DNA of 12,931 bases from Smittium culicis (taxonomy: Eukaryota; Kickxellomycota; Harpellomycetes; Harpellales; Legeriomycetaceae): positions 1-12,931 of the forward strand of contig LSSN01002632.1 of NCBI GenBank assembly GCA_001970855.1. Direction: 5' to 3'. Both the position numbers and the translations under genes were made by a program. A model generated the notes under the pieces. The model was not told where the DNA came from. It saw only the letters and a program-made list of their open reading frames with translations, and made no database searches. This document shows, in pieces, positions 1-8,606 of this stretch; position 1 is the first letter of the stretch; every line of letters begins with the position of its first letter.

Positions 1-492
1 AAAGCCGATCACGCCAAAGGCGGCACCGGTCTACTGCTGGCAGTAAAAAATAACATTGGACTAGAAATTAGCGAATTTAAAGCAGGACCAACTTGGCTAT
101 CTGGAATAGTCTCTGGGCGCACCAAAAATGGTGATAAATTCACGCTTTTGGTCACAAATGTGCACTTCCCAAACGCCGGAATTCGCAAAAAGCGGGCGAT
201 TTCCGAGCTTTTGGACCACTATAAAAAATGTAATAAAAAATTCAACAAACATATACTGCTGGGGGACTACAATATGGACACCCCGGCCTCAAAAAAGTTT
301 ACTCTGAAGCTTGGAACTGGGTTCCAACATGCAAAAGTGACCAACTCGACTGGGATGAGGTACAATAAGAACGCTGATGGCCGAATTATCGACCACATAT
401 ACTATGCTGGGCTCAGCAGCCGCCCAAACTGGTGAACGGTAAACCAATATTTAGACCTCTCCGATCACATTCCGATCACAGCACAGTGGACA
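1..492 (+). pseudogene. APE-type endonuclease domain of the LINE (N-terminus outside the window)
   Basis: This is the C-terminal two thirds or so of an exonuclease-endonuclease-phosphatase fold, the nuclease LINEs use for target-primed reverse transcription. Visible motifs are GGTGLLLAVKN (19-51), the strand TNVHFPN around 154-174, GDYN (262-273, matching the family GDFN/GDYN metal and DNA-binding motif), an Asp in RIIDHIYY (391-393), and SDH (460-468) with the catalytic His at 466-468. The upstream catalytic Glu and the family N-terminus lie before base 1. A TGA at 433-435 separates RIIDHIYY from SDH, and both motifs remain in the same frame. The catalytic side chains visible here are retained. 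Confidence 0.85.
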
Positions 493-1160
493 TTGGACGC
501 TCTCGAGGTACCGGCGAAAAAATCAAAAATTAACGCGAAAAAATTATTATTGGCTGAAAATAATTTTGTCAGCCATAACCGATTTACAGTGCTAGCTGAA
601 GCTAAAATGGGCTTAAATGAGCTTTGAGCGGACCTAATTGACACTGTTTGTGATCAATATGCTCGGCTCGGTGCGCTGGATGAACCTGGAGAAACTATAA
701 AAACATTGCTGTCAAAGATCACCCCGAAAAAATTTTAAAAGCGGCGAAAAAAATTTCGAAAATTAACGAAGAATAATTGCCCAATCAGCGAATATATCAA
801 TGTCAAATTGAGTGCAAATCGATCAATTAAGGCTGATAGAAAAGCCCAGCATACCAAAAGAATAAAAAAAATCACCGATCAGACTCTGAACAACGATTCG
901 AAATCCTATTGGCGCTACATCAAATCTTACACTGGGAAATCATTCCAAAGCATCGCCAATGGCCCGGTCTACGATAAATATAAAATTTTAATTACAGTAA
1001 AACAAGAAATAACCAAAATTTGGACAAAACACTTTGGCGAACTTGCCAAAGACACTACTGGAAATAGCCGATGTTCAAATAAGTGGGAAAATCTTATCAG
1101 TAAGGACACTGACTATTACCCAGAATGCGAAAACACCATAATTTGGACTAAAATCATTGG
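493..1160 (+). pseudogene. LINE linker between endonuclease and reverse transcriptase
   Basis: This stretch is in frame between SDHIPITAQW and the first RT block. It is rich in Lys and Asn, and includes a Lys/Arg cluster around 720-770 (KKF, stop, KRRKKFRK). It is interrupted by TGA at 625 and TAA at 736. From 808 the frame is open for more than 200 codons and carries a YWRYIKSYTGK segment (907-939); a similar W-x-x-I/L pattern often precedes LINE RT domains. There is no known enzymatic role; in LINEs this region links the nuclease to the polymerase. Codon content has drifted less toward A+T than the flanking intergenic DNA. Confidence 0.7.
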
Positions 1161-2217
1161 TGCACTTGCAGAAACACCAAATAACAAAGCTCCGGGAGCT
1201 GATGGTATGCCATCTGAGGTATGGAAACTGTTAATGGCCGAGCCAACACCCACATCAAGCCTAGCAATATTACTAATCAAAATCATCAATATTATGTATG
1301 ATACTGGAAATATACCCCAGTGCCTAAAAACTTCAGTGGTGGTCCCAGTACCTAAAAAGGGTGACTTGAAGGACCCCGTTAACTACCGAGGGACATCACT
1401 GATCCCAACACCCTCGAAGCTGGTGGCCAAAATTATAGCTACAAAACTCATCAAAATCGATGCGAAATACCAAACACTGGCATAAGAGCAAGCTGGATTT
1501 CGGAATTTCGAGGAGTGCGCAGGCCAAGCGACCACTCTATACGAAATATTCCGCCGACGGAAAATTCAGAACAAGGAAACATGGCTGTGCTATATCGACT
1601 ATAGCAAGGCCTACGACCAGGTCCCCCACATGACCCTAATGCATAAACTGCGATCAGTGGGCATTGGGGGAAAACTTTTCAATATGATCAAGGGCATGTA
1701 TGATGCCCCGAAAATCGCAGTTAGAATTGGAAATGAAGTTTCCAACCCCACTGAATACCTCTGTGAAGTGCGGAAAGGGTGCCCATCCTCGCCGATACTC
1801 TTCGGTTTCTAAATCAACGACATATTCAAGGGAGTACGACGTGTGCGGGTGCCTGGGCTCACCTTGCGCTTACCAGGACTACTGTTTGCCGACGATGCCG
1901 TGCTATTGGCTGAATCATCAGCCGAGCTACAAGATGCACTGGATACCATAACCGAATGGTCGGACACTTGGGAAATGCCTGTGAATGCCTCCAAGTGCGG
2001 GATAATGACTATAAGCGGTGAGTTGAACACTGATATGACCCTGGAAGGTCAAAAATTCAACTCCACCGACCAGTACACCAACTTTGGAAATATTATTAAT
2101 AGCAAGTGGGATGTATCTGGGACTATCAAGAACAACAAGAACAAGGTCAGGAAGGCTGTATACGCTGCGTACAGCTTCCTGAGACGGTCTGATGTGCTCA
2201 CATCACTAAAAATATAG
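1161..2217 (+). pseudogene. Reverse transcriptase domain of the LINE
   Basis: RNA-directed DNA polymerase of the LINE type. Blocks in order are NNKAPGADG (1180-1206), VVVPVPKKGD with NYRGTSL (1381-1401; relatives usually have I where T stands), QAGFR (1489-1503), motif A in YIDYSKAYDQVPH with the catalytic Asp at 1597-1599, GCPSSPILF (1777-1803), motif C FADD (1885-1896) with both catalytic Asp residues, and WEMPVNASKCGIM. The three metal-binding aspartates are therefore intact although the frame has TAA at 1483, TAA at 1810 and TAG at 2215. The two TAA codons fall inside conserved blocks. Shorter open frames overlapping 1700-2030 on either strand are shadows of this domain. Confidence 0.92.
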
Positions 2218-2904
2218 TTCATCAATTCGGTGCTGATGCCGATTGGATGTTACGGTGGCGAGAAATTTGGCATGAGCGAAGCCAGATGCAAGCCCATACA
2301 GATGGAAATCGACAAGGCAATCCGAATGGTTGCCAACGTCGGTTAATCAGCGGCCATGGAGCGCATCAGGGATGAACTGGGCATAGCCTCAGTGTTCATG
2401 CGCACCAGCACGACCAGTGAGCGTGCATATCATAAAAAGACGACCTCAAAAACACGGATCTCTGACTTCATCAAGGCTCCGATGAAGGCCCGGATGGCCA
2501 CCTGGGTGACCGGGAGCACCTGGTGGATCAAAAAATTTTGCTCTCAAGATTCAAACGGTCAGACCATAATCACGATAGTTGACCGGAAACGACGAAATAA
2601 CCGGTCTGTCATCCATCAGTGGACGGTGGACCGCAAAATCGGGAAATAAGGCTTCTGGGCTGACCTTCAAGCTATGTATCCGGACCTGAAGCTAGGCCTT
2701 CAGGACAATCGGATAATGCGAATGGGCACATTCCGGACTGCCCAGCGCCAGTCGAACATGAAAATCGTCGACCAAAAATTCAAAATTTTTTGCCCCTACT
2801 GCGACTTGTGTGTACCTGAGACGGTTGACCACATACTTCTGAGCTGCAGCCGGTGGCGATCACCGACCATCGACGATCGGCCGGTTCATATCTACACAGA
2901 TTAG
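2218..2904 (+). pseudogene. LINE C-terminal region with Cys/His knuckle
   Basis: This is the region after the RT thumb, interrupted by TAA at 2344 and TAA at 2647 and ending at TAG 2902-2904. Readable peptides include FINSVLMPIGCYGGEKFG, SAAMERIRDELGI and ADLQAMYPDLKLG, in the same frame as the RT. Near the end lies a Cys/His cluster: Cys at 2791, 2800 and 2809, His at 2830 and Cys at 2845. It can be read as C-x2-C-x9-H-x4-C or C-x2-C-x6-H-x4-C, typical of the C-terminal zinc knuckle of APE-class LINEs, which is thought to bind nucleic acid. All metal ligands are retained. Confidence 0.82.
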
Positions 2905-3529
2905 TTCTGACTGTTTTTTTATGTATCTATTTTTCGGATGATCTGTTATCTGGGTTAGGCCTCCCGTTTAGATACGCGCCTATTTCTAGTATCTTTATAT
3001 ATATTGATTAGTTGAGTCTTCTTTTTGATGATTCTCTTAGTTCGAAATAGGGTGTATAACTAGTTTGAGATGGCAAGAATTTCTTCAGATCAGTACTGGC
3101 TATGTTTATGTGGTTTCAATAGAGAAAAGTGAAATTCGAGTAATTGAATAGGCAGAAGCCGAATTATTCCTTGTTTTATTGTTTATAAAGGCTTATAAGG
3201 TTTAATTTATCAGTAAATATTATAGATAGGTTTTACTACCTGTATTTGTCGATATAGTTATAAAAAATATACTTACATAATAGGAAAGTCATAGCAAAAT
3301 TCATAATATATATTATTTGGACAAGCGTGAAGACTATTATCTAGTGCTTCAGAAAATTTTCTAATAAATTTGATAAAAAAAACTTCTAAATTCTTCCTCA
3401 ATCCACGTGTAGGTGTTTCAACTACTTTGTATCTGTTTTGGAAATAATTGAAATTTAAAATAAAAAATATCGTTTTTTATTTTGATTAAGTTTTTTAAAT
3501 TGCATGTAATTATCCAGTAATCAATTTTT
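2905..3529 (+). other. Probable LINE 3' UTR remnant (to about 2990), then AT-rich non-coding DNA
   Basis: Just after the terminal TAG, a stretch of about 85 bases still has mixed composition (for example GGTTAGGCCTCCCG near 2954) and probably belongs to the element's 3' UTR. From about 2990 the sequence changes to the AT-rich background. I see no gene, tRNA, terminal repeat or target-site duplication here. The precise 3' end of the element is undetermined. Confidence 0.45.
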
Positions 3530-3574
3530 TTATTCTTGGAGGTTTCCTGGAATAAACTTGAAAATTTCAAGTAA

Positions 3575-3718
3575 GCTCGCTTGGGGATAGTCGGAAAACT
3601 CTTTAAGGATGATTCTAAACAGTCTTTGAGTCAGCCTCGATCTGGCACAGCTGTTCATAATTTTAAGCTTGAAAAAGCCAAATTTTTTATCGCTTCCACG
3701 TACCCTGAACATTTATAA
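3575..3718 (+). other. Short open frame of unknown origin, possible gene fossil
   Basis: A 47-codon open frame without ATG lies between TAA 3572 and TAA 3716. It reads as a balanced peptide (ARLGIVGKLFKDDSK near the start, LSQPRSGTAVHNFK in the middle, ASTYPEHL at the end), and the local sequence is less AT-rich than its surroundings. The SQPRSGTAV stretch faintly resembles the basic hinge after the helix-turn-helix of Tc1/mariner-like transposases, but nothing else supports that. The opposite strand also has a 60-codon frame over 3530-3712, so strand is not certain. It could be a decayed exon or transposon scrap, or chance. Confidence 0.2.
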
Positions 3719-5690
3719 TACAAATTATAAGTGATTCGTCAATCTCCTTGAACCAATTACCAGTAGGTATGGAGCTACTAGAGCAGCTGAGGCGGGTCGG
3801 TTGAAAAATTATCTTTAAAACTTTTTCAAACTTTATTAATATTTTTAAACATTAATTAAGTACTTTTTTATTTTTTTTATACTTTAAAATAATGTTTAAT
3901 AAACTCAGGAATAATATTATAAAAAAGCTCAAATTGTATGATATTTAACTATATGGTACTTTTTTCCATTAATACCAAAATAAATGCCAATAAAGTATAT
4001 TTTATTGTGCTTATATTTCTGTTTCGTTTCATAAGATTCAGTAGCTCTTGAAACTTAATTCAGTATATTCATGTATATTCTTACTAGGCTAATTAAATAT
4101 AAAAGAAAATCAAAGTCATCGAATCCAGGTACCTTCGAACACATATTATGTTTAAAATTTAATAGTTACTAACCTCCAAGTTTAGAAAAAGCGACGTTAA
4201 TAAACTATTATAAATGTCTCAGTAGATACTTCAGAATTTCATCTATCCAGATTCAGAAAATTAAAAATTTATTAATTGCATTTGCATCTACCAGTACGCA
4301 ACTGATATTATTTGAATCATTAATTTTATACTAGTTAATTTTATTTAAATTTAAATTTTAAAAACTAAAATTAATGGGATTTGGGATAAATAGTTTCTTT
4401 ATTCAGCCTAGTTACTTACACCTACAGATAAAACGAAATTAAATTTTCAGGAAATATTGTATTTAATTGGTCATCAATCTATAATTTATTTAAAAAAACA
4501 ACTATTCAGGTTTTTTTTAATTAGATTATATTTAATGTGTTTTATCAATATTAGAAATAAGATAGAACAGTATTAATAATATTTTTGTTTTCGATTACGG
4601 ATTTAGTTTTAGTTTTTCTTAATTAATTTTCATAATGTATATAATTTTTTTATAAAATTCTAGTTCTTAGTATTAAAGTTCGTAGCTCGTTTTTTTTTTC
4701 TGGAGTGTAAAAAAAGTTTAAATTTCAAGAATTTTATAGATCACAGATATATAATATAATCAGAGATTTTAATAAATGTTAAAATAATGGTAGACATAAT
4801 TTTAGTATTTCAGACAGTAATAAATTTTTCTATTATATTTTTTGTAACTATTTACGATTAGCTTGAATTAATATTAACCAAGATAAATTTCAAAAAATAA
4901 AAAAAAAAACTGCTACAAAACTTATATCCATTGAGTTTATTACTCATTAAAATTCTTGCGCAAACAAAATTTCATACTCATTTTTATGTATATATCAAAT
5001 TAAATCAGAATACATATAATATATTTTTATTGTGGTTTTGTTTTTCATCGATTTGAGGGATTAAATAAGCTTAATTTATTTTTTTATTAAATTAAAGACT
5101 CTTTCAGTAAAATATCAATATTTACTCAAAGAAAAAATAAATAATTAAATCCAATATATAAAATTGTTAGTTCAATCGATACATAATTTTATTTTTTTAA
5201 CTTTTGCTGTGATTGATGTTCCATTCCTTATTTCATTACCAACTAAATTATTTCTTCTTGCGTTTTTTTCACATTTACAATCAGTTTTTTTTTAACATAC
5301 ATGGCAATAATTCACTAATACTCTGCTTCAGTTGATTCTAATGAAATATTTTGGATTTTTTAGTTAGTTCAAAAGATCCAAACCCATTTGAAGATTTTTA
5401 AAAAACTTAATATATAGGCTTTTATTGAATAGTAATACTACTAAACCAAATTACGCCAAAATGATTAATGTTAAAAAGAAATTGAATTATTTTCAGTTTA
5501 TTTTAATTAAAACATTAAATAGAGCATTTTTTTATACTCTCGTATTATATGCTTTACTAAATTATAATTTCTATTTACACTAAAGCGCGTTAAGCTATCT
5601 TTATTAGACATTTGTGAGATTTGTACAAAAAAATGGTTTTTTTATAGTTTAATACTTTCGAGAAAAATATATTATAATATTAATGGTATA

Positions 5691-5711
5691 GAATGAATTA
5701 TAAATTCATTC
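5691..5711. repeat. Perfect 9-bp inverted repeat (hairpin)
   Basis: GAATGAATT (5691-5699) is followed by a 3-base loop ATA and its exact complement AATTCATTC (5703-5711). In DNA this AT-rich, such a hairpin can arise by chance. No neighbouring gene gives it a role. Confidence 0.5.
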
Positions 5712-5868
5712 ATTTTTTATGATAATTTTTATATACTAAAAATGTTGATATTTTTTTATTATTTAGTAGAGGCTGCATTTTATTCACTGAAAATTTAAAG
5801 AATATAAAATTGATATTTTTTTTCATAATTTACCATCTATCTAAAGTTTAGTTTTTTTTTTAAATAAT

Positions 5869-5886
5869 AAAAATAAAAATAAAAAT
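5869..5886. repeat. AAAAAT microsatellite, three units
   Basis: Three tandem copies of AAAAAT. It is a short simple repeat consistent with slippage in AT-rich background, with no evidence of function. Confidence 0.7.
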
Positions 5887-6176
5887 ATTTGTTAATCGTT
5901 AATTAATTTTATAATGAACTACTTATTAATAGATTTTGATATAATTTTTCATAAATATCCACCAGTATCACTGGATAAATATCTGTTATATCTTTCTATC
6001 CACATATACTTTAAATGAATATTTTTATTGCTATAATATAGTAATAATCGACTTACTAATTCAGAAATACATATCTCGCACACTAAATGTAAAATTAATT
6101 TTAATCTTAATCTTAATTAGCCCCAATCTAAGCTCTTAAGAGTAAAATACCTTGTATGGTTTAGGGACTTAATTAT

Positions 6177-6194
6177 TGTACTTTGAAAAGTACA
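6177..6194. repeat. 8-bp hairpin TGTACTTT / AAAGTACA at the edge of the 6.2-6.6 kb island
   Basis: TGTACTTT (6177-6184), loop GA, then the exact complement AAAGTACA (6187-6194). The right arm overlaps one of four AGTACATT 8-mers in this neighbourhood (+ strand at 6189, 6541 and 6596; complement at 6502). The 10-mer AAAGTACATT (6187-6196) is matched inverted at 6502-6511, so it brackets the following islet. This could be the remnant of a small mobile element's ends, but no target-site duplication was found. Confidence 0.4.
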
Positions 6195-6258
6195 TTATAC
6201 TAAAATTTCAAATAAATTTTCAATATTCTTGGTCGGGGATAGTGAACCGCAATGATAA

Positions 6259-6480
6259 GCGATTCAGACTACAACGGTTCCATTGGAGAACTATCTAGAA
6301 ACTCAAGCAGCCGATTCGTTTAGCTCATCTAGGACAAACTCTGTGCAAAAGCCTAGCGCTAGACAACAATACGGATCTCGGCCGTTTATCAGCTTTTTTA
6401 ATGAGAGCCAGATCGACCATTTTCACGGTTGGTTAAGAGAATATTTTTTATTGGCTAAATTAGGTTTATCCTCTTATTAG
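6259..6480 (+). pseudogene. Unrecognised protein-like open frame in a less AT-rich islet; fragment or small gene
   Basis: The frame opens after TAA 6256-6258 and ends at TAG 6478-6480, 73 codons with no ATG near its start (TTG at 6283 is the nearest alternative). The peptide looks like real protein: a Ser/Gln-rich first half (SFSSSRTNSVQKPSARQQ) and an amphipathic second half (FFNESQIDHFHGWLREYFL). An ATG at 6252 opens a different frame for 23 codons (MISDSDYNGSIGELSRNSS), so a frameshift between the two is possible. The islet (about 6230-6450) is clearly richer in G+C than its flanks and contains a perfect palindrome CTAGCGCTAG at 6353-6362. I do not recognise the family. It may be an exon of a spliced gene, a decayed gene, or part of a small mobile element. 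Confidence 0.35.
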
Positions 6481-6628
6481 AACTTTAATAGTATCAAAAA
6501 AAATGTACTTTATGGCAACTAGCTTAATTTCATGGCCTTTAGTACATTCAAACATCTTTCATGCTCGATTCAATGCCTAAGAGGGTTTTTTGGGTAGTAC
6601 ATTGAACTCATTTCCCTTTAGGTATGCA

Positions 6629-6642
6629 GCCGGTAGACCGGC
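6629..6642. repeat. GC hairpin GCCGG-TAGA-CCGGC
   Basis: Five G/C pairs close a four-base loop. Such a stem is unusual in this AT-rich background and lies in the less AT-rich shoulder downstream of the 6259-6480 frame. It could be part of a structured RNA or a transposon remnant, but I could not fit it to a known RNA family. Confidence 0.4.
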
Positions 6643-6660
6643 AGAGGAATTTATTAGTAT

Positions 6661-8502
6661 TAGAGTATTAGTTTTTATATGCCAAGGAAAAATTTATCTA
6701 TTTTTATAGTTTAATTTACTGGATATTTTCTTTTATTGTAATAGTACCAATAAAATTCTGTGAAAAATAAAAAATGCTTCCTTACAAGATTCAAAAAGAG
6801 CAGTTTACTAAATGAAGATCCTGAATTAAGAGAGCACTTTGTTCCAGATTGGTATTATTGACCAGAAATAGATTTTCTGCTAATATTATTGGTGGAATTG
6901 AAAGGCATTTCGATTTTTCTATTTTTTCGAATAAGTATGAAATTTATATTTGCTAAAATAAATCAATCATTTTTCTCATTATTCCTTTATTTTATAAGCG
7001 ATTTTATACACTGTAACATTTCACACGATAAAACGGCTCCTTTATAAAGAGTCACCCATATTTTCATGCAGTGCCATTCGATGCTCATAGCTCATTTTAA
7101 CTATAAGAATAATAAGATATCATTATAACAGTAATTTTTAGCCTGTACAAAATATTCATGTTATTATACCTATAGCTTAAATATGCATAAGTCGATAAAA
7201 AAAATTAACAGAATTTTTTTTTCATAAGTCTTGCTTATGCATACTTTTTTTATTAGATTTAACTTTGAGAGAATATAATTAGTCAATACATTTTCTTTCA
7301 TTGCGTTTGACAATAATAGTATAAACTACTCGCTATTTTATTAATTCTAAACTCTATTATTTTGTTAAAGTTACAATATATCATTAATCAAGACGAATCT
7401 ACTAATCTTTCAAATAAACATGATTTTAGTTTGAGAATTTTAATTAGACAATACGGTTAAGTGCTCAAATTCATTCAAGGCAATATTCATCGCTCATTAG
7501 AACGGATGTTTTTTTACAAAGGCTTTTTTGTCTTTTGGGTCTTATCTTTGAATAAAATGTGATATATTTAATATCTAGAAGGCTAAATCCAAGCTTACTT
7601 TATTATTCGCATACTTTCCTTTTTGAAGCTTGTTTTCCTCAATCGCTCAAATAAACGCTTAAAATAAATATTAAATAATTTTGCAAGTAAAAATATTCAA
7701 AAGTTATGTAAATAAATTATTGGTTCGAAAAACCTGGTTAGTTGTTGAATAACTCTTTCTTGTCTCGATATTATTGAGCTATAAAACCTATTCTACATGA
7801 ATCATGATAGTTAATTTACCGATTTTAGGGGTTTATTAGCACATCAATATTGTATCTCCGATTGGTTGTATAATTAAAAGCTAATTAAGCTATTGACTAA
7901 ATGCATAATTAAATGATCCGACTCTTATTATGCTAAAAAATATTTTTTCAGTGATTTTATGTATAATTATATTGGGACTTATATATTATTAAATCTATCA
8001 ATGCAAAATTTCTAATGATTTTAGAAAAATCTTTTAATCGTATCACTATATTAAAACTTATGAAAAATTATTTGGTTTTGGGGTTATAGCACGCTCTAGC
8101 AATAAAAATTAAGAATAAAGAAAAAAAATTATAAAAAACCTTGCTTTAAAAGAATTTTTAAAATTTAAATTTTTGGATTATGCTTTTGAAAAAATAATTC
8201 AATTTATGCAAAAAATTTCACCAGGGCGATTTTTATCAATATTTAAATTTTATGCAAGGCTCCCAACTAGTGAAAACGATTTATTTTTATCAGGAAACCA
8301 CTTTTACCAACAAGATTTTTTTTGATCGTACTGCTTTAACGGTTTAAAAGAAAAAATAAAATAAAATATTCGTATGCTAAGATAATAATCATATTTACGC
8401 ATAAAGCGAAAAGTAATAATAAATTTAAATTTTTTTTGAGGAAAAATCAGAATCCTAGTGATTTATTATATACATTGAATTTTTAATTAAGGTTAAAAAA
8501 AG
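6661..8502. other. AT-rich intergenic region, no convincing gene
   Basis: About 1.8 kb with no recognisable gene. A frame at 6754-6861 followed in the same frame by 6862-7044 gives about 96 codons with one internal TGA (6859). Its first part reads as plausible protein (LLNEDPELREHFVPDWYY). The second part is a Phe/Ile/Leu-rich string typical of T-rich DNA read by chance, so it is not called as a gene. The nested hairpin at 7182-7243 is listed separately. The region probably includes the upstream control DNA of the gene at 8607. Confidence 0.55.
7182..7243. repeat. Nested hairpin: 10-bp outer arms and a 10-bp A/T inner stem
   Basis: Outer arms TATGCATAAG (7182-7191) and CTTATGCATA (7234-7243) are exact complements. 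Inside, AAAAAAAATT (7197-7206) pairs with AATTTTTTTT (7212-7221) around the 5-base loop AACAG. The 8-mer CATAAGTC also occurs as a direct repeat (7186-7193 and 7223-7230). The whole structure spans 62 bases. It could be a small MITE-like remnant, a structured RNA or a cruciform; no flanking gene or duplication decides between these. Confidence 0.5.
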
Positions 8503-8510
8503 TATAAAAA
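8503..8510 (+). promoter_or_regulatory. Candidate TATA box of the secreted-protein gene
   Basis: TATAAAAA followed by GC lies 97-104 bases before the ATG at 8607. With a typical 25-30 base spacing, transcription would begin near 8533-8540, giving a 5' leader of roughly 70 A-rich bases. TATA-like strings are common in this background; the downstream GC and the position ahead of the only intact gene are what favour this one. No clear initiator motif was seen. Confidence 0.4.
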
Positions 8511-8606
8511 GCTAAGTTTGTGAATAGAAAAAAAAAATAAAACCAACTAGAATTAATTTCAATTGCAAATTTGAAAAGATCGTTAGAAAATTAAAATATT
8601 AGTAAA

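Larger units (their letters stand above)
1..2904 (+). pseudogene. LINE ORF2-type polyprotein (endonuclease plus reverse transcriptase), interrupted by eight in-frame stops
   Basis: Frame 1 can be read from base 1 to the TAG at 2902-2904 as one LINE polyprotein. Internal stops are TGA 433, TGA 625, TAA 736, TAA 1483, TAA 1810, TAG 2215, TAA 2344 and TAA 2647 (first base given). Conserved motifs occur on both sides of every stop in the same frame, so no net frameshift separates them. The stop at 1810 sits just before INDIF, where related RTs usually have an aromatic residue (YIND or FIND). The stop at 1483 directly precedes EQAGFR. The start is missing because the window opens inside the endonuclease. 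A functional protein would need readthrough or another source, so I call it a pseudogene. An in-frame compensated indel cannot be excluded without an intact relative. Confidence 0.88.
1..2990 (+). mobile_element. Non-LTR (LINE-type) retrotransposon, 5'-truncated by the window edge, degenerate
   Basis: The block encodes, in one frame and in canonical order, an APE-type endonuclease, a reverse transcriptase and a C-terminal Cys/His knuckle. That is the layout of APE-class LINEs, which nick target DNA and prime reverse transcription from the nick. The 5' end, any ORF1 and the 5' UTR lie before base 1. The 3' boundary is placed near 2990 because G+C content falls sharply there; no poly(A) tail, terminal repeat or target-site duplication could be identified. 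Eight in-frame stops make this copy non-autonomous as read by the standard code. The wording of the RT motifs (YLCEVRKGCPSSPILF, WEMPVNASKCGIM) recalls LINE elements of fungi and protists from memory, but clade assignment is uncertain. Confidence 0.92.
3719..6176. other. AT-rich intergenic region, no gene seen
   Basis: About 2.5 kb of strongly AT-rich DNA with dense stops in all frames, many homopolymer A and T runs, and no recognisable protein, tRNA or rRNA. I checked for tRNA B-box-like strings; the nearest, around 4130-4145, does not support a cloverleaf. The only structured items noted are a short hairpin at 5691-5711 and a small AAAAAT run at 5869-5886, listed separately. Confidence 0.7.

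Noticed and set aside
1700..2030. Alternative open frames on both strands over the RT domain
   Set aside because: They overlap the conserved RT motifs in frame 1 (GCPSSPILF, FADD) and translate to non-family sequence; they are shadows.
1..2904. Host genetic-code reassignment to explain the in-frame stops
   Set aside because: All three stop codons appear inside the LINE frame, whereas the intact 656-codon gene contains none of them before its TAA and uses CAA/CAG for Gln. A reassigned stop would be expected to occur within that ORF.
4110..4150. tRNA gene (TTCGAAC-like string near 4134)
   Set aside because: The string does not match a full B-box on either strand, and no acceptor, D or anticodon stems can be drawn around it. 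The GGTTCGAAA at 7722 fails the same way.
3719..6176. Hidden genes in the long AT-rich stretch
   Set aside because: Stops are dense in all six frames, open runs are short and their translations are low-complexity Phe/Ile/Lys/Asn strings expected from composition.
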